64,000 nt of DNA from Lacticaseibacillus daqingensis (GTDB taxonomy: Bacteria > Bacillota > Bacilli > Lactobacillales > Lactobacillaceae). Each line of letters begins with the position of its first letter. The first letter of the stretch is position 1. Location: assembly GCF_003946115.1 (NCBI RefSeq), contig NZ_RHOH01000001.1, forward strand, positions 372,001 to 436,000, read 5' to 3'. The notes under the pieces were generated by a model. That model was not told the DNA's origin, ran no database searches, and was given only the letters and a program-made list of their open reading frames with translations. Of this stretch, positions 49,593 through 59,819 are shown in pieces. The position numbers and the translations under genes were made by a program.

Positions 49593-51245
49593 GTGAAATA
49601 TGGGAAACTTTTATTGACTGTCGGGGCAGGTCTACTTCTGGCGGGATCACTTGCTGCTTGTGGTGGGAAAACTGCTTCTAGTTCAGAAACTACGATCGAT
49701 AAGAAAGAGCTTAAACCGTACGGGAAGTATTCTGAACCAGTAAGCTTTACGATTGGTAAGCAGACTCGTCCTCTAGATACGCTGTACAAGGGCGATACAC
49801 TTAAGAATAACCCAGCAACACGGTACTTAAAGAAAGAAACTAATATTTCGGTGAAAACTGAGTGGACCACATCCGACTTTAACCAAAAAGTAGCCTTGGC
49901 GCTTTCGACAGGTGAGATTCCGGATGTGATGTCGGTTTATCAAGATCAATTCAATCAGCTTCTGGATAATGATCTGATTGAGGATTTGACAACGGTGTAC
50001 AAGAAAGGTGCTTCGAAACGTGTTAAAGATGCTATTTCTTCGTATGATCAAGATCTTTTAGGGATTTCTAGTCGTGATGGCAAGTTAATGGCAATTCCGC
50101 AACCGTATCCCTACTTTGAGGAAAACATAACCTGGATTCGCAAGGATTGGTTAGATAAGCTTCACTTAGACACGCCAGAAACGTTGGCAGACTTGGAAAA
50201 CGTTGCGAAGCAGTTTGTTGAAAAAGATGCTAGTGGCACGGGTAAGACATTAGGCATTACGCTTCGCAGTGATTTAAACGGTTTTGATGGAACACAGATG
50301 GATGCCGGAATCTTTTTTAACCAGTTTGGTGCGTTTCCACGGAGCTTTGTTAAAAAGGACGGCAAGGTGGTTTATGGCAGTATCGAGCCAGAAACAAAGG
50401 ATGGGCTCGCAATGCTTCGTCGTTGGTATAAAGAGGGTATTATCGATAAAGAGTTTGCAACGCGCACCGACGATGAAAAAAAATCTGACTTAGCAGATCG
50501 CATGGGAATCTATGTTGGTCCATTCTGGGGCACTGACATGGTAAATTCTTACGACAAGGATAAGAACGCCAACTGGATAGCCGTAACTGGGCCGGTTAAG
50601 GAGAAAGGTGACAAGTTTATCACTACCCGGAACACGCCGGTATTCCGCTATATCGTTGTTCGCAAAGGCTTTAAGCACCCAGAAATGGTTATGCGCGCCA
50701 TCAATTCGATGGTTGATTTTAACCAAGGCGTCGGTTCCGCAAAGGCTTACCGCAAAGCTGAGGCAAAGAAACATAATCAGACTGCATTGCCACTTAGCTG
50801 GGCACTTGCACCGATTGACGTTAACATCGAACGTTCTGACAAGACACCACTTGGTCTCGCAGACATTGAAAATGCGTTGAAGACAGGCGACACTTCCAAA
50901 CTTTCCGACAAGAATGAAGCATCCTTTGCACATGTTCGCGATTATCCAAAGACTAAAGATAAGTCTGCACTTGAAGACTACTTGTATTACCATACTGGAA
51001 TTCAAGCAGCAACCAACACCGATAAGATTAAGTTCGTTGATAAGGCCTACTATGGAGACACGCCATCGATGGTTAAGATGAACGCTAACTTGATTAAGTT
51101 GGAAAACGAGACTTTCATTAAGATCATCATGGGTCAAAGTCCGCTGAGTGATTTCGATAAATTTGTTACGCAGTGGAAGGCTCAAGGTGGGGACACAATT
51201 CTTAAAGAAGTTAACGCGGCTGTTGATAAAGGTGAAGTTCAGTAG
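49593..51245 (+). CDS. Sugar ABC transporter substrate-binding lipoprotein (LplA-type)
   Basis: 550 residues from GTG 49593, AAAGGAG upstream. Lipoprotein signal with lipobox LAAC (GLLLAGSLAACGGKTASSS). Large SBP (YKGDTLKNNPATRYLKKETN; GEIPDVMSVYQDQFNQLLDN; AIPQPYPYFEENITWIRKDW) of the LplA class that works with LplB/YtcP permeases in oligosaccharide uptake and no dedicated ATPase (MsmK-type shared). First gene of an AT-rich operon; its codon use contrasts with the glpK region. Confidence 0.88.
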   Translation: MKYGKLLLTVGAGLLLAGSLAACGGKTASSSETTIDKKELKPYGKYSEPVSFTIGKQTRPLDTLYKGDTLKNNPATRYLKKETNISVKTEWTTSDFNQKVALALSTGEIPDVMSVYQDQFNQLLDNDLIEDLTTVYKKGASKRVKDAISSYDQDLLGISSRDGKLMAIPQPYPYFEENITWIRKDWLDKLHLDTPETLADLENVAKQFVEKDASGTGKTLGITLRSDLNGFDGTQMDAGIFFNQFGAFPRSFVKKDGKVVYGSIEPETKDGLAMLRRWYKEGIIDKEFATRTDDEKKSDLADRMGIYVGPFWGTDMVNSYDKDKNANWIAVTGPVKEKGDKFITTRNTPVFRYIVVRKGFKHPEMVMRAINSMVDFNQGVGSAKAYRKAEAKKHNQTALPLSWALAPIDVNIERSDKTPLGLADIENALKTGDTSKLSDKNEASFAHVRDYPKTKDKSALEDYLYYHTGIQAATNTDKIKFVDKAYYGDTPSMVKMNANLIKLENETFIKIIMGQSPLSDFDKFVTQWKAQGGDTILKEVNAAVDKGEVQ

Positions 51246-51350
51246 GATGATTGCTTAATCACAGTTTTCTTAAGAAAGACGGAAAATGAATGTATCGCGC
51301 ACTTATGATTGCTGACAAGACCTAGACGATACTCGTAGTCATAAATGGCG

Positions 51351-51398
51351 ATAAGTAGGAAGAGTGGTTGAAGGCAAATTCAACCACTCTTTACTTAT
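51351..51398 (+). terminator. Attenuator between binding protein and permeases
   Basis: AAGAGTGGTTGAA (51360-51372) pairs perfectly with 51379-51391, extended by ATAAGTA / TACTTAT outside. The short T-run suggests partial termination, giving more binding protein than permease. The rest of 51246-51412 holds no gene. Confidence 0.7.
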
Positions 51399-51412
51399 AG
51401 AGGTGATAGAAG

Positions 51413-52327
51413 ATGAGCATTGCAAGATTTAATAGCAAGTACTTTTCCAAGCGTCAAATGCCGTACCACCTAATGATGCTCCCGGGTATGATACTTTTGT
51501 TTTTATTTAACATTCTGCCTATGTTCGGAATCATTATGGCCTTTCAGGACTTTGTGCCAGCTAAAGGATTCTTCGGGTCACCCTTTGTTGGGCTTGCCCA
51601 CTTCAGATATATGTTTTCACTGCCAGATAGCTTCGCAATTTTTCGAAACACAATAGTCATCGCGTTTGGCAAGATCCTTCTCGGCATGATCGTCCCAGTC
51701 ATCTTCGCTTTGTTATTGAATGAAGTGCGAGTAAAGAAATTTAAGGAGTTCGTTCAAACGATTGTCTATCTGCCAAACTTTCTGTCATGGGTTGTTCTCG
51801 GGTCCGTTTTCACGATGATCTTCTCGGGGTCTGGAATATTTAACAACTTTTTGGGCATGCTGGGGCTCAAGCCAGTGCTTCTGTTGGCCAGCAACAAGTG
51901 GTTCCAACCGCTAATAATTTTAACGGATGTGTGGAAGGGCTACGGATATGGGACGATTATTTATCTGGCGGCAATGACCAGTATTGATCCGTCCCTATAC
52001 GAATCGGCGTCAATGGATGGCGCTAACCGTTGGAAGCAGGTACTGCATATTACGCTGCCTGGCATTCTTCCGATGATCATACTGGTGGGGACCTTAAACC
52101 TGGGCAATATCTTAAACGCTGGATTTGATCAGATTTACAACATGTACAATCCGATTGTTTATCAAACTGGCGATATCATTGATACCTATGTTTACCGTAT
52201 GGGCTTACAAGGCGCGCAGTTCTCATTCGGGGCTGCGGTAGGTTTGTTGAAGTCTGTTATCAGCCTGTTGCTCATCGTCATTTCTTATAAATTGGCCGAT
52301 AAGTTTGCAGATTACAAGCTGTTCTAG
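51413..52327 (+). CDS. Sugar ABC transporter permease, LplB/YteP type
   Basis: 304 residues, GAGGTGATAGAAG before ATG. Six membrane helices (MLPGMILLFLFNILPMFGII) with the ABC coupling motif (SIDPSLYESASMDGANRWKQ) and the LplB-type ending DTYVYRMGLQGAQFSFGAAV. It forms the channel with the next permease. It brings in the oligosaccharide bound by the lipoprotein. Confidence 0.92.
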   Translation: MSIARFNSKYFSKRQMPYHLMMLPGMILLFLFNILPMFGIIMAFQDFVPAKGFFGSPFVGLAHFRYMFSLPDSFAIFRNTIVIAFGKILLGMIVPVIFALLLNEVRVKKFKEFVQTIVYLPNFLSWVVLGSVFTMIFSGSGIFNNFLGMLGLKPVLLLASNKWFQPLIILTDVWKGYGYGTIIYLAAMTSIDPSLYESASMDGANRWKQVLHITLPGILPMIILVGTLNLGNILNAGFDQIYNMYNPIVYQTGDIIDTYVYRMGLQGAQFSFGAAVGLLKSVISLLLIVISYKLADKFADYKLF

Positions 52328-52341
52328 AAGGAGTGACAAGT

Positions 52342-53229
52342 ATGGTTCAATCTAAATCTTTTGCCAATCGACTTGCAACGGCCTTGATTGTTATCGTGAT
52401 GATCTTGGCTGTGGCATTGGCGTTAATGCCGATTATTAACACTATCGCAATCTCCTTTAGTACTGGGACGGCCGCTTCATCAGGTAAGGTGGCGTTTTGG
52501 CCTGTTGACTTTACGCTTTCTGCTTATCAGAAAATTTTGAAAGATGGGGCTTTCTGGAGCGCATTCATGGTCTCTATTGCGCGTGTCGTTATCGGTGGGG
52601 GCTTGAGCATCGCGTTAACTGTCCTGATGGCATTTCCAATGTCACGAAAGACTTCGCAGTTTGCTTCACGCAACATCTATATGTGGACTTTAGTCTTTGC
52701 AATGTTGTTCAACGGTGGGATGATTCCTACTTACATGGTTGTTTACAAGCTAGGACTGATCAACTCTTTTTGGTCCTTGGTATTGCCAACTGCAATCAAT
52801 GTCATGAATATTATCCTGATGATGAATTTCTTCAAGGGTATTCCGTCCTCACTGGAAGAGGCTGCCGTTATTGACGGTGCCTCACCATATCGGATTTTGT
52901 TCTCAATTGTCCTTCCAATATCGTTACCCTCTATTGCGACTATTACGCTGTTTACTGTTGTCAATTACTGGAACGAGTTCTTCAACGGGTTGATTTACAT
53001 TAATGATCAGACCAAAATTCCATTGCAAACCTACTTACAGCAGTTGGCGCTTCAGCAGCAGAATATGACGCAGTTATCTAAAGAGGAAATTATGGCCATG
53101 TCACAGATTTCCTCCCTATCTCTCAATTCAGCAAAGATTCTGGTTTCAATGATTCCGGTTTTGATCATCTATCCATTACTACAGAAATTCTTGGTCAAAG
53201 GGCTTGTCCTAGGCGCAGTAAAGGAGTGA
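52342..53229 (+). CDS. Sugar ABC transporter permease, YtcP/LplC type
   Basis: 295 residues from ATG 52342, eight bases after AAGGAG. Six helices; VAFWPVDFTLSAYQKILKDG, PMSRKTSQFASRNIYMWTLV, coupling motif PSSLEEAAVIDGASPYRILF, NYWNEFFNGLIYINDQTKIP. It pairs with the upstream permease. No ATPase gene is in the locus, so a shared MsmK-like ATPase elsewhere is expected. Confidence 0.92.
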   Translation: MVQSKSFANRLATALIVIVMILAVALALMPIINTIAISFSTGTAASSGKVAFWPVDFTLSAYQKILKDGAFWSAFMVSIARVVIGGGLSIALTVLMAFPMSRKTSQFASRNIYMWTLVFAMLFNGGMIPTYMVVYKLGLINSFWSLVLPTAINVMNIILMMNFFKGIPSSLEEAAVIDGASPYRILFSIVLPISLPSIATITLFTVVNYWNEFFNGLIYINDQTKIPLQTYLQQLALQQQNMTQLSKEEIMAMSQISSLSLNSAKILVSMIPVLIIYPLLQKFLVKGLVLGAVKE

Positions 53230-53243
53230 TGAAAGCGCTATAC
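53230..53243. promoter_or_regulatory. cre-like site before the two-component genes
   Basis: TGAAAGCGCTATAC matches the cre consensus apart from the last two bases. It lies between the permease stop and the response-regulator gene. Confidence 0.4.
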
Positions 53244-53277
53244 TTGTAATTGGATAAATGGTATGGGGTGAGCGGGA

Positions 53278-53994
53278 ATGAAGAACGTGTTGCTGGTGGA
53301 TGATAACAGATTCGAACGGACTGCGATTAAGAAGTTACTGAAGACAACGTACAACAACGTGACTGTGTTCGACACTGATTCGGGAAGTGAAGCGCTCGAA
53401 ATTCTCAAGAGTAACCCAATTGCGGTTCTCGTGACAGACATCAAGATGCCATTAATCAACGGAATCGAGCTAATCAAGCGCGTTCGTGACTTAGATGATA
53501 GTCTTGCTATTTTGGTTATTAGCGGGTATGACGATTTTGATTATGCGCGCAAACTACTTCCGTATCATGTGGAGAACTATCTGCTCAAGCCAGTAAACAT
53601 TTTGGAGTTGAAAGACTCCCTTGAATCAGTTCTGTCTGATAAGTCTGTTGAGGGCGAGGGTAATTCTGTAGTTGCGCAAGTGATTGATATTGTTAGGAAT
53701 GAATACGCCAACAACCTAACCTTGGAAGAAATTTCCGAACGGGTTTACTTATCTCCCGCGTATCTTGGCGTGCAGTTCAAGAAAGCTACAGACAAGAGTT
53801 TCTCCCATTACTTAACCGATGTTCGATTGGAGCGTGCCGCGGAGCTATTAGCAAACAGTAACCTACGAATTGCTAATGTGGCTTCGTTCGTTGGTATTAA
53901 TGACCCGTCATATTTTAACAAGATATTTAAAAAACACTATGACATGACTCCTGCTGCGTATCGACGCGAAAAGTGGGAGACTTCTGAACGATGA
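53278..53994 (+). CDS. AraC-type response regulator (YesN-like)
   Basis: 238 residues. REC domain (NVLLVDDNRFERTAIKKLLK with acidic pocket; phospho-Asp in VLVTDIKMPLINGIELIKR; ISGYDDFDYARKLL), then an AraC HTH pair (NNLTLEEISERVYLSPAYLG, LRIANVASFVGINDPSYFNK, then MTPAAYRREK). Typical partner of YesM-type kinases in carbohydrate loci. It should activate the transporter operon when the glycan is sensed. It overlaps the kinase gene (ATGA). Confidence 0.92.
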   Translation: MKNVLLVDDNRFERTAIKKLLKTTYNNVTVFDTDSGSEALEILKSNPIAVLVTDIKMPLINGIELIKRVRDLDDSLAILVISGYDDFDYARKLLPYHVENYLLKPVNILELKDSLESVLSDKSVEGEGNSVVAQVIDIVRNEYANNLTLEEISERVYLSPAYLGVQFKKATDKSFSHYLTDVRLERAAELLANSNLRIANVASFVGINDPSYFNKIFKKHYDMTPAAYRREKWETSER

Positions 53995-55658
53995 AAGCTG
54001 AAAAGTGGTGGCAGCAAAGCTCTCTGAGCGTGAAGTTGATTGTTTCGATGACGCTGGTGGCAGTGCCGGCCCTGATTCTTCTTGGGGTTATCTCATATGT
54101 TCAAGCTCGAAAAATAGACTATAATACGGAACAAAATTACATCCAAAGCACTGTCAGGCAGAACGTTGGATAGATCGAAGAAAAGATCAGTCGTGGCAAC
54201 AGCGCGATCACGAGCCTGTCTCTTAACTCTGCGATTGCAACAGGCATGAGTCTCGGGAACGAAACGGCTGCTGATATTTATTCGAGATATTTGTTCTTTC
54301 GCGATGACTTTGATCCAACAACGGACACGCTGAGAGAAGCAAGCGGAAATATCGAATCAATCGATTTTTACACTAACTCGCCAATGGCAGGAAGTCGGAA
54401 CAACATTCATCGATTGACAATGAATGGAGCACCGAAATTTCTCAAGGAATTTGGGTATACGTTGCGCCCGCGTTGGTTCAGCGATACTAGTTACGTATAC
54501 GGGGCTCAAGCAATACCGCAAACAATTGCATCGGATTATTATACCGTGGTAGTAGTTTCTTACAATAAGACAAAGTTCTTTGAGTCACTAAGTGCAAGCG
54601 ATAAAACACTAACAACGGAGATTCGTAGCGCAAATAAACGGCAGGTCTTTCAGGGGACTCGATGGGATGATATTGAGTTTACTAGGCAAAAGAGACAGTA
54701 TGACATCTCAGGTACTGATTGGAGAATGGCAGTGCAGGTAAATGGCCGTAATCATCTGAGTAATCGAATTGTCTACTACACTACTTTTGGGATTGCTGTT
54801 AGCTTGATTACGGTTGGGTTGCTAACTAATTTCTTTATTCGAAAAATCAGTACTAGTTTCCATGATTTGCGCGATCGGATTCAAAGCGTAATTACGGGTA
54901 AGCAAGTTGACGTTTCTTTTAAGACTGATCAACAGGATGAGTTCGGTCAGTTGAGTAACGAAATCGGTACGATGTTAGCAACGCTTGATAGAATGACAAC
55001 CAAAATATACAGAGCTGAGCTTGACCAGCAGAGCAGTAAGTACGATGCGCTGGTCAACCAGATTAATTCGCACTTTCTGTACAACACACTGTCAATGATT
55101 AACTGGCAGGCCATTGACAGTGGGGAGCCACAGATCAGTATAGCGGTACAGGAGTTGTCTAAGTTCTACCGCACAACGTTGAACCATGGTAAGAGTGCGA
55201 CTACTTTAAGAAGCGAAATTGAAAATATTAAGGCATATATCACCCTGCAGCTGATGTTGGATGATCGCTTTCAGGTGTCTTATGACGTCGACTCAGATGT
55301 TATGGAGGCAACCGTTATAAACCTAATGATTCAGCCAATCGTTGAAAACGCGATTGAGCATGGTTTTGTGGAACGAAAAGTTGAGAATGAAATTGCAATT
55401 TCAGCACACCACGTCAAGGATAACCTAGTGATTCAGATTGTGGATAACGGCATTGGTATGGCGACAGTACTGCCTAAGCATATTCTGGAAAATGGCGAGA
55501 AGGGTTACGGATTGCGGAATGTTGATCAGCGCATCAAGTTTTATTTTGGTCATCAGTATGGCTTGAAAATTGAGACGCGTGTGGGGGTTGGTACGTCGGT
55601 AACTATTACGCTCCCGTACGGTGTTGGGAAGGGTTTTAAAGATGGATATGATACGTAG
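53991..55658 (+). pseudogene. YesM-type sensor histidine kinase, interrupted by TAG at codon 61
   Basis: Start ATG 53991 overlapping the regulator stop. First membrane helix (LSVKLIVSMTLVAVPALILL), then QSTVRQNVG and TAG at 54171-54173, then the same frame continues (IEEKISRGNSAITSLSLNSA). The remainder is complete: extracellular sensor, second helix (YYTTFGIAVSLITVGLLTNF), HAMP, phospho-His (NQINSHFLYNTLSMINW), and ATP-binding motifs (IVENAIEHGF, IVDNGIGM, GYGLRNVDQRI). Reinitiation at ATG 54246 would lose the first helix and part of the sensor. A CAG to TAG change fits. If real, sensing is lost or constitutive. Confidence 0.85.
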
Positions 55659-56322
55659 AGTTAATGAGTTGATGGAGGTAGTTCTAAAAATCCTTTTTAT
55701 TCAATTATTGTTGGTTGCAACTAACATCCCCCTGTTCTTTTCGCTTGCGTTTGTGAGGCTAACAGCAGGGACACTTCTGGTGTTTGTGGCGCTTTCAGTT
55801 GGTGTTTTCCCAACATTGACCAGCATCTTCACGCTCCTGAGAGTGATGAAGAAAAGCGACACAGTGAAAGATTGGCTGCATATTTTTGGACAGTACTATG
55901 CGCGTGATTGGAAAAAAGCATGGAGTTTAGCTGTTAGTGGAACGGTACTACTGTTGGTTTTGACGTATGACTTTCTGTACGTGAACGCCCTTCACATTTC
56001 TTCAGTCTTCTTGTATGCCACGGCCATTGCGATTGTCATTCTGATTGGGCTGATGATGCTGTCGTCATACGTGCTGTCATTGTATGACCTGACACTGCGT
56101 AGTATTGTCTGGGATTCAGTCTACCTGTTTATTGGACATATTCCACGAATGGCGCTGATTGTGGCAGTGAACTTGGGAATCATTGCGTTGACAAAGGGGA
56201 CTAACTGGCCGATTTTGCAGTTGACCTTTGTCGGTATTGACGTATTTTTTTCCTACTACCTATTAAAACCGCTGACGCATCAGAAATTTGTGGATGAGAA
56301 AGGGAGTGTGACGCATGATTAG
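55642..56322 (+). CDS. YesL-like (DUF624) membrane protein
   Basis: 226 residues from ATG 55642 (AAGGGTTTTAAAG upstream), overlapping the end of the kinase frame; the earlier start at 55621 is less likely. Five or so helices (VVLKILFIQLLLVATNIPLF; LSVGVFPTLTSIFTLLRVMK; DWKKAWSLAVSGTVLLLVLT), matching DUF624/YesL proteins, which accompany LplABC-type transporters and YesMN systems. Probably helps sensing or transport; role unproven. Confidence 0.82.
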   Translation: MDMIRRVNELMEVVLKILFIQLLLVATNIPLFFSLAFVRLTAGTLLVFVALSVGVFPTLTSIFTLLRVMKKSDTVKDWLHIFGQYYARDWKKAWSLAVSGTVLLLVLTYDFLYVNALHISSVFLYATAIAIVILIGLMMLSSYVLSLYDLTLRSIVWDSVYLFIGHIPRMALIVAVNLGIIALTKGTNWPILQLTFVGIDVFFSYYLLKPLTHQKFVDEKGSVTHD

Positions 56323-58177
56323 AATTAACGTAAGTGGCGACTGTGAAGTTCTTCTTGGTAATTTGGACTTTCTTGCTGAACTCGGATTTGAAAATACTGC
56401 AGATGGAGCACCACTTGTTTTCCGCCGAACTGAGCATGGAGAGCTACGGATTGAACGTGATGAAAAAAGTTTGATTGAGTATAGCAACTCCGCCCATGTG
56501 ATTCGCGCTCTTCTTGAATGGTCAAAACTAACAGTTGGCGAAACCAAACACATACCAGTAAATTTTGAACGAATCGGACCGATGCTTGATGTGTCACGAG
56601 ATGCCGTAATGACACCAGACGCATTAAGGAACTTTTTACGCCGGCAGGCACGTCTGGGACTCGACACCTGCATGCTGTACATGGAAGATGTTTACGAAGT
56701 ACCGGAGTATCCATACTTTGGCTATATGCGTGGGCGATACTCCATATCGGAATTACAAGCGCTGGATAACTATGCCGCAGGCCTTGGAATTGAACTGATA
56801 CCGGCGATTCAGACGTTGGCGCATCTTTTATTGCCACTTAAATGGGGATTCGCTAAGAATATTAAAGATACGGATAATATTCTGCTGGTTGACGAAGAAG
56901 AGACTTATAAATTCATTGATCACCTGCTCGCTTCGATTGCTAAATCTTTCCACGGCCGAAAGATTCATATCGGCATGGATGAGGCGTGGACGCTGGGGTC
57001 AGGGAACTACTTACGGCGCAATGGATACCATACACAATTTGAGATTATGACTCGTCACTTAAGGCGTGTCCTCGCGCTAACCGACAAGTACAACTTTAAG
57101 CCAATGATTTGGAGTGATATGTTTTTCCGTGCGAACTCTGACACTGCTGACTATTATGATGAGAAGGTTGAATTCACGCAGGAAATGGTTGATCAAGTCC
57201 CGGATGTTGAGTTGACATATTGGGATTACTATCATCACGATACTAAGGACTATGAGCGGCTTTTGGTGCAACATCAGAAACTGTCAGATCGCATCTCCTT
57301 TGCGGGCGGTGTCTGGACCTGGAACGGATTGGCACCGAATTATGGGAAAACTCTTGCCACGACCGTTGCGGGACTTGAAGCTTGCAAGAAATATAGAATC
57401 ACGGACATTTATGCGACGCTCTGGGGTGATGATGGACAAGAAACCTCGATTGATACAGCGTGGTATGGTTTAGCTCTGTTTGCACATTATCAGTTTAGCG
57501 ATAATCCGACACTTGAGGGAGCAGCCAAAGATTTGTCTGATTTGCTGGGTGAGAATGCTGGAGATTACATAATTCTTTCTCAGTTTGACGAAATCCCGAA
57601 TATTACCCCGGGGAATCCTGGTGCGGCCAGTCCAAGTAAGGCGTTGCTTTATCAAGATTTAATGATGCCGATGTTTGACGAAAATTTTAGAGGTATCGAT
57701 CTTGTTACACACTATGGCCAACTGGCGGAAAAACTGCGCAAAACCGACAACGTTTCATTGATGTATCAGTTTTATATCAGACTAGCTGATTTTCTGACGA
57801 AAAAAATTCCTTTGAGTGGTGAGATTCGGCGCGCCTATGAGGCTCACGATACAGTTGCGATGGCCAGACAGATTGGCAAAATTCAAGAACTGATTGAGAT
57901 GATTACTGATCTTAAAGTGAGTCATTGGCAACTATGGCGAAAGAACTACCGGTCCTTTGGCTGGGAAGTTCTTGACATTCGTTATGGGGCTTTGCGAAGT
58001 CGATACGAAACCACGATCTCTGTTCTTGATGAATGGATTGCAACTCTTTCTCGCACGATTGACACCCTAGACGAGAAGTTGTTGCCATACGATAACGGAA
58101 TGGCGTTTGGAGATGATGTTGTCGCCAATGCCTATTTTGGCAAAATCATCACGCCAAGTGAACTATCAGGGGTTTAA
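56315..58177 (+). CDS. GH20 beta-N-acetylhexosaminidase (GH20C-like)
   Basis: 620 residues, overlapping the previous stop by 8 bases. A TIM-barrel GH20 enzyme with the catalytic Asp-Glu pair in GRKIHIGMDEAWTLG (near 222) and substrate-assisted features around YWDYYHHDTKDYERLL and WTWNGLAPNYGKTLATTVAG. Length and lack of signal peptide match the cytosolic GH20C class, which removes terminal GlcNAc or GalNAc from imported oligosaccharides. It would act with the GH35 enzyme downstream. Confidence 0.87.
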   Translation: MIRINVSGDCEVLLGNLDFLAELGFENTADGAPLVFRRTEHGELRIERDEKSLIEYSNSAHVIRALLEWSKLTVGETKHIPVNFERIGPMLDVSRDAVMTPDALRNFLRRQARLGLDTCMLYMEDVYEVPEYPYFGYMRGRYSISELQALDNYAAGLGIELIPAIQTLAHLLLPLKWGFAKNIKDTDNILLVDEEETYKFIDHLLASIAKSFHGRKIHIGMDEAWTLGSGNYLRRNGYHTQFEIMTRHLRRVLALTDKYNFKPMIWSDMFFRANSDTADYYDEKVEFTQEMVDQVPDVELTYWDYYHHDTKDYERLLVQHQKLSDRISFAGGVWTWNGLAPNYGKTLATTVAGLEACKKYRITDIYATLWGDDGQETSIDTAWYGLALFAHYQFSDNPTLEGAAKDLSDLLGENAGDYIILSQFDEIPNITPGNPGAASPSKALLYQDLMMPMFDENFRGIDLVTHYGQLAEKLRKTDNVSLMYQFYIRLADFLTKKIPLSGEIRRAYEAHDTVAMARQIGKIQELIEMITDLKVSHWQLWRKNYRSFGWEVLDIRYGALRSRYETTISVLDEWIATLSRTIDTLDEKLLPYDNGMAFGDDVVANAYFGKIITPSELSGV

Positions 58178-58191
58178 GCGGGTAAGTGAGC

Positions 58192-59049
58192 ATGAAGCTA
58201 AAGTATCTAGGAACAGGGGCAGCTGAACGTATCCCAGCACTTTTTTGTGATTGTGATGTATGCAAGAGCGCCCGTCTTTTAGGTGGTCGAGATATTCGCA
58301 CACAACATCAATGCGTTTTGGGCGATGGAGATCTAATAATCGATTTTCCGGGGGACAGCTATCATCACATGTTGGAATATGATCTTTCATATAATAATTA
58401 TCACGAGTTGCTGATCACACATTGGCACTCCGATCACTTCTATGGTGAGGACTTGGCCTATCGTATGGGTGGCTATGCCCAGGGACTATCCGACAAGTTG
58501 AATGTTTATGGAAATGCGTTTGTCTATGGCTTCTACGAACGGGCCTTTGCGTTAGAAGGAAGGCACGACAACGGCAGCCTTGACTATCACCTGCTCCATG
58601 CACACGTAAAGGCTAGTGTTGGCCGTTATGATGTATATCCGATTCCTGCGCAACATGGCCTGTTTCACGAGGATTGCTTCATTTTTGCAATTGCAGACCA
58701 CCATACGGGCGAGAGTCTGCTGTATACACATGACACGGGGATGCTACCGGATCAGGAGTTTGAGTACCTGGACAGTATTGGTCTGGTATATGACCTTGTG
58801 TCATTGGATTGTACAGGTCAATGTAATCGTGATGGCGGTGCGGCACATATGTCATTATCCCAAAACGTGGTATTCGTCCAAAAGCTACGTAAACTGGGCT
58901 TGATTACAGGGCAGACCAAGCTAGTTGCGAGCCATTTTTCGCATAATGGTAATCTCACTTATCAGCAGATGGCTGAAGCGTCAGAAGAGTTTGGCATCAT
59001 GACGGCGTATGATGGCTTGGAAATCGAAGTGCAGAGGCGAGTGAAATGA
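58192..59049 (+). CDS. Metallo-beta-lactamase-fold hydrolase (PhnP-like)
   Basis: 285 residues from ATG 58192 (GTG 58186 is an alternative). N-terminal KYLGTGAAERIPALFCDCDV, with Cys cluster CDCDVCKSA as in PhnP phosphodiesterases; metal motif THWHSDHFYGEDLAYRM; later H residues in DCIFAIADHHTGESLLYTHD and VASHFSHNGN. PhnP cleaves cyclic phosphates; relatives are phosphodiesterases or ribonucleases. Position inside a glycan operon, overlapping the EEP gene (ATGA), suggests a phosphodiester-bearing substrate, but this is inference. Confidence 0.78.
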   Translation: MKLKYLGTGAAERIPALFCDCDVCKSARLLGGRDIRTQHQCVLGDGDLIIDFPGDSYHHMLEYDLSYNNYHELLITHWHSDHFYGEDLAYRMGGYAQGLSDKLNVYGNAFVYGFYERAFALEGRHDNGSLDYHLLHAHVKASVGRYDVYPIPAQHGLFHEDCFIFAIADHHTGESLLYTHDTGMLPDQEFEYLDSIGLVYDLVSLDCTGQCNRDGGAAHMSLSQNVVFVQKLRKLGLITGQTKLVASHFSHNGNLTYQQMAEASEEFGIMTAYDGLEIEVQRRVK

Positions 59050-59741
59050 ATATTAAGGTAGCAACGTTTAACCTTGCGGCGGGAGAGCATCCTGACTGCT
59101 CAGCAATAAATCGGCTATGTGTTGAAAGCGGAATTCAAATTCTCGGAGCGCAGGAGCTAGATCGCTTTAGTAGGCGTTTACCATTTGATATGCCCGCACT
59201 CGTTGCCGGCAGTAAATATCGAGTTGCATATGCGCCGGTGATGCCGCTGATGGGGGGCGAGTATGGCATTGCTTTGCTTGCTGATCAACAGCTCGAAGCA
59301 CCATCCGTCTATCCGTACACCGTGTTCGGCGAGGAGCCAAGGGTGTTTCAGCATGCGAATTATGATAATGGAAGAGTGCGACTTTCTGTCTATAATACGC
59401 ACCTTTCTTTTGAAACTATGGCGATCCGCCAGCAACAGGCCCGTGAGCTATTAACTGCTATTAGAGAAGACTCGGCGGCTAACATTGTTGTGTTTGGCGA
59501 TTTTAATATGGATCAGTCGCATGATGAGTGGCAGGTATTTAACAAGAGCCTAACGCGGCTTAATGGTGGTGATGGCCAGTGGTTCAATAGCTTCGTAGGA
59601 CGCGATGAAGCTATGAAAGTCTATGAAATTGACAATATTATGGTGTCTAGTAACATTCGTGTTGTTTCGCGGGAACTCGTTCCGACGCTATTATCTGATC
59701 ACCGAATGTTCGCAGCAGAACTGGAAGTCCCGGAATACTAA
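59046..59741 (+). CDS. Endonuclease/exonuclease/phosphatase (EEP)-family hydrolase
   Basis: 231 residues starting in the stop of the previous gene. EEP/DNase I fold marks: VATFNLAAGEHPDCSAINRL, LGAQELDRFSRR (metal Glu), SVYNTHLSFETMAIRQQQAR, VVFGDFNMDQSHDEW, and LLSDHRMFAAEL. Small EEP proteins of this type hydrolyse phosphodiesters in lipids, sugars or nucleic acids. No signal peptide, so it acts in the cytosol alongside the MBL-fold enzyme. A CCGATAA-TG-TTATCGG dyad follows the gene. Confidence 0.8.
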   Translation: MNIKVATFNLAAGEHPDCSAINRLCVESGIQILGAQELDRFSRRLPFDMPALVAGSKYRVAYAPVMPLMGGEYGIALLADQQLEAPSVYPYTVFGEEPRVFQHANYDNGRVRLSVYNTHLSFETMAIRQQQARELLTAIREDSAANIVVFGDFNMDQSHDEWQVFNKSLTRLNGGDGQWFNSFVGRDEAMKVYEIDNIMVSSNIRVVSRELVPTLLSDHRMFAAELEVPEY

Positions 59742-59819
59742 TACCGATAATGTTATCGGCGGAACACGATTTGGTCGCAGGTATGAGCGGCCATTTTTTG
59801 TTTGATGGGAGGAATAATA

